This document shows, piece after piece, positions 6,680 to 9,154 of a DNA stretch of 9,154 bases; position 1 is the stretch's first letter, and every line of letters begins with the position of its first letter. Position numbers and translations under genes: made by a program. The notes under the pieces are model-generated. The model made no database searches and was not told where the DNA came from. It worked only from the letters and a program-made list of their open reading frames with translations. This DNA is from Lachnospira sp. UBA4285 (GTDB lineage: Bacteria > Bacillota > Clostridia > Lachnospirales > Lachnospiraceae), in contig DGVL01000085.1 in NCBI GenBank assembly GCA_002394965.1, positions 1-9,154 of the forward strand, given 5' to 3'.

Positions 6680-6709
6680 ATAGTATCATTTTTGGGTAGG
6701 ATTGTACAA
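6680..6709 (-). promoter_or_regulatory. Predicted promoter of the AraC-family regulator gene
   Basis: The minus strand shows -35 TTGTAC (6709-6704), an 18-base spacer and -10 TACTAT (6685-6680) preceded by TGA, an extended -10. Transcription would begin near 6673, only one or two bases before the ATG, so the message would be essentially leaderless. An overlapping TATACT (6682-6677) would give an equally short leader. Confidence 0.5.
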
Positions 6710-6727
6710 GAATCCGCGCATACGTTC

Positions 6728-6736
6728 TGCTAGAAT
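6728..6736 (+). promoter_or_regulatory. Predicted extended -10 promoter of glgP
   Basis: TGCTAGAAT is an extended -10 (TGn followed by TAGAAT). No good -35 lies 16-18 bases upstream; the nearest TTGTAC (6702-6707) is 23 bases away. Transcription would begin near 6743, leaving a leader of about 65 bases. The element lies in the region shared with the divergent regulator gene. Confidence 0.45.
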
Positions 6737-6775
6737 GACATCAGACAGGAAAACCGCAGAAGAAACTGCCGGTGC

Positions 6776-6793
6776 AAATCCGTAAAATCCGTA
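6776..6793 (+). repeat. Tandem duplication of a 9-bp unit in the glgP leader
   Basis: AAATCCGTA occurs twice with no gap (6776-6784 and 6785-6793), ending three bases before the glgP Shine-Dalgarno sequence. It may be a slippage duplication or part of a control site. Confidence 0.8.
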
Positions 6794-6795
6794 CA

Positions 6796-6803
6796 AGAGG
6801 TGA
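6796..6803 (+). promoter_or_regulatory. Shine-Dalgarno sequence fixing the ATG start of glgP
   Basis: AGAGGTGA lies five bases before ATG 6809-6811 and matches the 16S rRNA 3' end well. It also overlaps the GTG at 6800, which therefore cannot be served by it; this rules out the longer start. Confidence 0.8.
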
Positions 6804-6808
6804 ATACC

Positions 6809-9067
6809 ATGAGTGAACTGAAAAATGAATTGTCAGAGCGCCTCGGCTGCAGCATAGACCAGGCATCTGACAGCCAGATCTACCGCGCGCTCCTGCAGAT
6901 CACGCAGGAAGAGGCCGCAAAACACGTGCTCCCGGACACCGGCCGCAAGCTCTACTATGTCTCCGCCGAGTTCCTGATCGGAAAGCTGCTCGGCAACAAC
7001 CTGATCAACCTCGGGATGTACCGGGAAGTGAAGGAGCTGCTTGCCGAAAACGGAAAGAGCCTCGCGAAAATCGAGGAGCTGGAGATGGAGCCGAGTCTTG
7101 GCAACGGCGGCCTCGGGCGTCTGGCAGCCTGCTTTCTGGATTCGATCGCCACACTCGGCCTGAACGGGGACGGCGTGGGACTCAACTATCACTTCGGCCT
7201 GTTCCATCAGGACCTGAAAGGTCATATACAGAATGTGTCACCGGACCGCTGGATCACAGACGAGTCCTGGGAAGTTGACCGAAAGAAGGGGTATGACATC
7301 CAGATGGCCGGCAGAACCTATCACTCGCATCTGTACGATATCTATGTGACCGGGTATGAAGGCCGGACCAATCGTCTTCATCTCTTTGATCTTGACACGG
7401 TGGATGACAGTATTGTTCAAAACGGCATTGACTTTGACAAGACAGCCATCGATAAAAATCTGACCCTGTTCCTGTACCCGGATGATTCTGATGACGCCGG
7501 GAGGAAGCTGCGGATCTATCAGGAATATTTCCTCTCCGCCAATGCCGCGCATCTTATAATCGACGAAGCTAAGGAAAAAGGCGTCCGTCTGGATCAGCTC
7601 GACAAGTACGCCGTAGCCCAGATCAACGATACCCATCCGACCATGCTGATTCCGGAATTGATCCGCCAGCTCACGCTCGAAGGTCTCTCCTTTGACGCCG
7701 CCGTGAACGTCGTGTCAGGGATCTGCGCCTACACCAACCACACAATCCTGGCCGAGGCGCTGGAGAAGTGGCCTCTCGCATATCTGAAGGAAATCGTGCC
7801 CCAGCTCGTCCCGATCATCGAGATCCTGGACGACCGCGCGCGCAGGAAAACCGACGATCTGTCCACCGCCATCATCGACTCCGGCGACACCGTGCACATG
7901 GCACACATCGACCTGCACTACGGCTTTTCTGTCAACGGCGTGGCCAGGATCCACACGCAGATCCTGGAGGAGACCGAGCTTGCCAACTTCTACCGGCTCT
8001 ATCCGGACAAGTTCAACAACAAGACCAACGGCATCACCTTCCGCCGCTGGCTGATGGAATGCAACCCGCGCCTCAGTGCGCTGCTTGACGAAAAGGTCGG
8101 CACAGCCTGGCACAAGGACGCGCAGGAACTGGAGAAGCTTCTGGCATTTGCAGACGACAGCGATGTGCTTGACCGGCTCCTCGCGATCAAGGCGAAGAAC
8201 AAGAAGGAACTCGCCGCCATCATCCGCGAGAAGGAAGGCGTTCAGCTGCAGACAGACGGTATATTTGACATCCAGGTGAAGCGCCTCCACGAGTACAAGC
8301 GCCAGCAGATGAACGCGCTGTACATCATCCACAAGTACCTGGAGATCAAAGCCGGCAGGAAGCCTGTACGCCCGCTGAACTTCATCTTTGGCGCCAAGGC
8401 AGCCCCCGCCTACATCATCGCGCAGGACATCATCCATCTGCTGCTCCTGCTGCAGACCATCATCAACAGCGACCCGGATGTAAACCCGTATATGCGCCTT
8501 GTCTTCGTCACGAACTACAACGTGACCTACGCGGAGAAGCTCATCCCGGCCGGCGAGGTGTCCGAGCAGATCTCCCTTGCCTCCAAGGAAGCCTCCGGCA
8601 CGTCCAACATGAAGTTCATGGCCAATGGCGCCATCACCCTCGGAACCAACGACGGCGCGAACGTCGAGATCCGTCAGCTCGTCGGCGACGACAATCTGTA
8701 CAGCTTCGGTATTGACGCAGACACGGTCATAGCGCACTACAGAAATGCGGACTACAGGGCCCGCGATTACTATGAGAAAGATCCGGTGATCCGCGAGGCC
8801 GTCGACTTCATCACCGGCCCGAAGACCATGGCCATCGGCGATCCGGTGAGACTGAACCGCCTGAAAGACGACATGATCAACAAGGACTGGTTCATGGCTC
8901 TGATCGATCTGAAGGATTACATCCGCGTCAAGGATCAGTGCTTCGCGGACTACGAGAACCGCACCGCGTGGGCGAAGAAGATGCTCGTCAACACCGCCAG
9001 GTCCGGCGCCTTCAGTTCAGACCGCACCATCCGCCAGTACAACGAGGAGATCTGGAAACTGGGGTGA
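6809..9067 (+). CDS. glgP: Glycogen/maltodextrin phosphorylase, 752 aa
   Basis: This is a cytoplasmic pyridoxal-phosphate enzyme that cleaves alpha-1,4-glucan ends with phosphate to give glucose-1-phosphate. The GT35 fold is covered from end to end: SAEFLIGKLLGNNLINLG near the N-terminus, GNGGLGRL at 98-105, INDTHPT in the middle, and YTNHT at 308-312, where H311 matches the catalytic-site histidine of rabbit phosphorylase. KRLHEYKRQ at 491-499 has phosphate-contacting R492 and K497. The cofactor loop EASGTSNMKF carries PLP lysine K602, followed by NDGANVEI. The protein is shorter than the E. coli enzymes (about 800 residues) but of the size I recall for clostridial forms, and it lacks an N-terminal allosteric extension. 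ATG 6809 is chosen over GTG 6800 on ribosome binding site placement. It is transcribed alone, divergent from an AraC-type regulator, and ends at a strong terminator. Sequence alone does not separate glycogen from maltodextrin preference. Confidence 0.96.
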   Translation: MSELKNELSERLGCSIDQASDSQIYRALLQITQEEAAKHVLPDTGRKLYYVSAEFLIGKLLGNNLINLGMYREVKELLAENGKSLAKIEELEMEPSLGNGGLGRLAACFLDSIATLGLNGDGVGLNYHFGLFHQDLKGHIQNVSPDRWITDESWEVDRKKGYDIQMAGRTYHSHLYDIYVTGYEGRTNRLHLFDLDTVDDSIVQNGIDFDKTAIDKNLTLFLYPDDSDDAGRKLRIYQEYFLSANAAHLIIDEAKEKGVRLDQLDKYAVAQINDTHPTMLIPELIRQLTLEGLSFDAAVNVVSGICAYTNHTILAEALEKWPLAYLKEIVPQLVPIIEILDDRARRKTDDLSTAIIDSGDTVHMAHIDLHYGFSVNGVARIHTQILEETELANFYRLYPDKFNNKTNGITFRRWLMECNPRLSALLDEKVGTAWHKDAQELEKLLAFADDSDVLDRLLAIKAKNKKELAAIIREKEGVQLQTDGIFDIQVKRLHEYKRQQMNALYIIHKYLEIKAGRKPVRPLNFIFGAKAAPAYIIAQDIIHLLLLLQTIINSDPDVNPYMRLVFVTNYNVTYAEKLIPAGEVSEQISLASKEASGTSNMKFMANGAITLGTNDGANVEIRQLVGDDNLYSFGIDADTVIAHYRNADYRARDYYEKDPVIREAVDFITGPKTMAIGDPVRLNRLKDDMINKDWFMALIDLKDYIRVKDQCFADYENRTAWAKKMLVNTARSGAFSSDRTIRQYNEEIWKLG

Positions 9068-9098
9068 TACGGAGATTCCGTTTTCCGCCCCTTTCAGG

Positions 9099-9135
9099 AA
9101 AAGCAGCCTGTCCGGTTCAGACAGGCTGCTTTTTT
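9099..9135 (+). terminator. Intrinsic terminator of glgP
   Basis: GCAGCCTGTC (9103-9112) and GACAGGCTGC (9120-9129) form a perfect 10-bp stem around a seven-base loop, followed by six T (9130-9135). Four A in front extend the stem with the T-run. It begins about 30 bases after the glgP stop codon. On the minus strand the stem is followed by only four T, so it could work weakly in that direction too. Confidence 0.93.
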
Positions 9136-9151
9136 GGTTCCCACCAAAAAA
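9130..9151. repeat. AT-rich inverted repeat overlapping the terminator T-run
   Basis: TTTTTTGGT (9130-9138), loop TCCC, and ACCAAAAAA (9143-9151) form a perfect 9-bp inverted repeat. Its left arm begins with the T-run of the glgP terminator, so read-through RNA could pair the U-run with the downstream A-run. Confidence 0.6.
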
Positions 9152-9154
9152 ACC

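Noticed and set aside
6764..6782. Segment resembling part of a cobalamin riboswitch (CCGGTGCAAATCCG)
   Set aside because: The leader is only about 65 bases and the remaining conserved parts, including the B12 box, are absent; a short chance match.
6800..6808. GTG start three codons upstream for GlgP
   Set aside because: This codon lies inside the Shine-Dalgarno sequence that serves the ATG at 6809.
7715..8737. 340-codon minus-strand open frame
   Set aside because: It lies wholly antisense to glgP, has no recognisable domain and a composition typical of a GC-rich shadow frame.

Overview
The window looks like a chromosomal segment from a GC-rich member of the Clostridia, most likely Lachnospiraceae. 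This rests on a rubrerythrin with an N-terminal rubredoxin domain, a short (about 750-residue) clostridial-type glycogen phosphorylase, an AraC-family regulator with a Lachnospiraceae-like N-terminus, and strong Gram-positive Shine-Dalgarno sequences. I recognised these families by reading translated motifs. No database search was run, and the taxonomic call is an inference.

Layout. Five genes lie on the minus strand from about 5.6 kb down to the left edge: potA, potB, a fused potC-potD, a MATE-family exporter and, after a 68-base gap, the 5' part of a rubrerythrin gene that runs off the window. potA to the MATE gene are tightly packed: 15 bases between potA and potB, then ATGA stop/start overlaps at potB/potCD and at potCD/MATE. 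This looks like one transcription unit behind a promoter with a perfect TATAAT at about 5.67 kb. Its leader carries a perfect 10-bp GC hairpin. Upstream, also on the minus strand, is an AraC-type regulator with an N-terminal cupin. It is divergent from glgP, which fills the right-hand quarter on the plus strand and ends at a strong intrinsic terminator.

How the genes fit together. PotA (ATPase), PotB (permease) and PotCD (permease plus tethered binding domain) make a complete spermidine/putrescine-type ABC importer from three polypeptides. The MATE exporter appears to be translated by coupling to PotCD, so the importer and an exporter share one message. Its substrate cannot be read from the sequence. 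The AraC-type protein may control glgP, pot, itself or something else; only position links them. GlgP releases glucose-1-phosphate from glycogen or maltodextrin. Rubrerythrin is a peroxide-detoxifying enzyme and may be a separate unit.

Nothing here is an obvious mobile element, CRISPR array, phage or defence system, and there is no gene-free stretch over 300 bases. The best leads are the PotC-PotD fusion with an altered ligand pocket, the translationally coupled MATE gene, the potA leader hairpin, and an apparently leaderless araC message.
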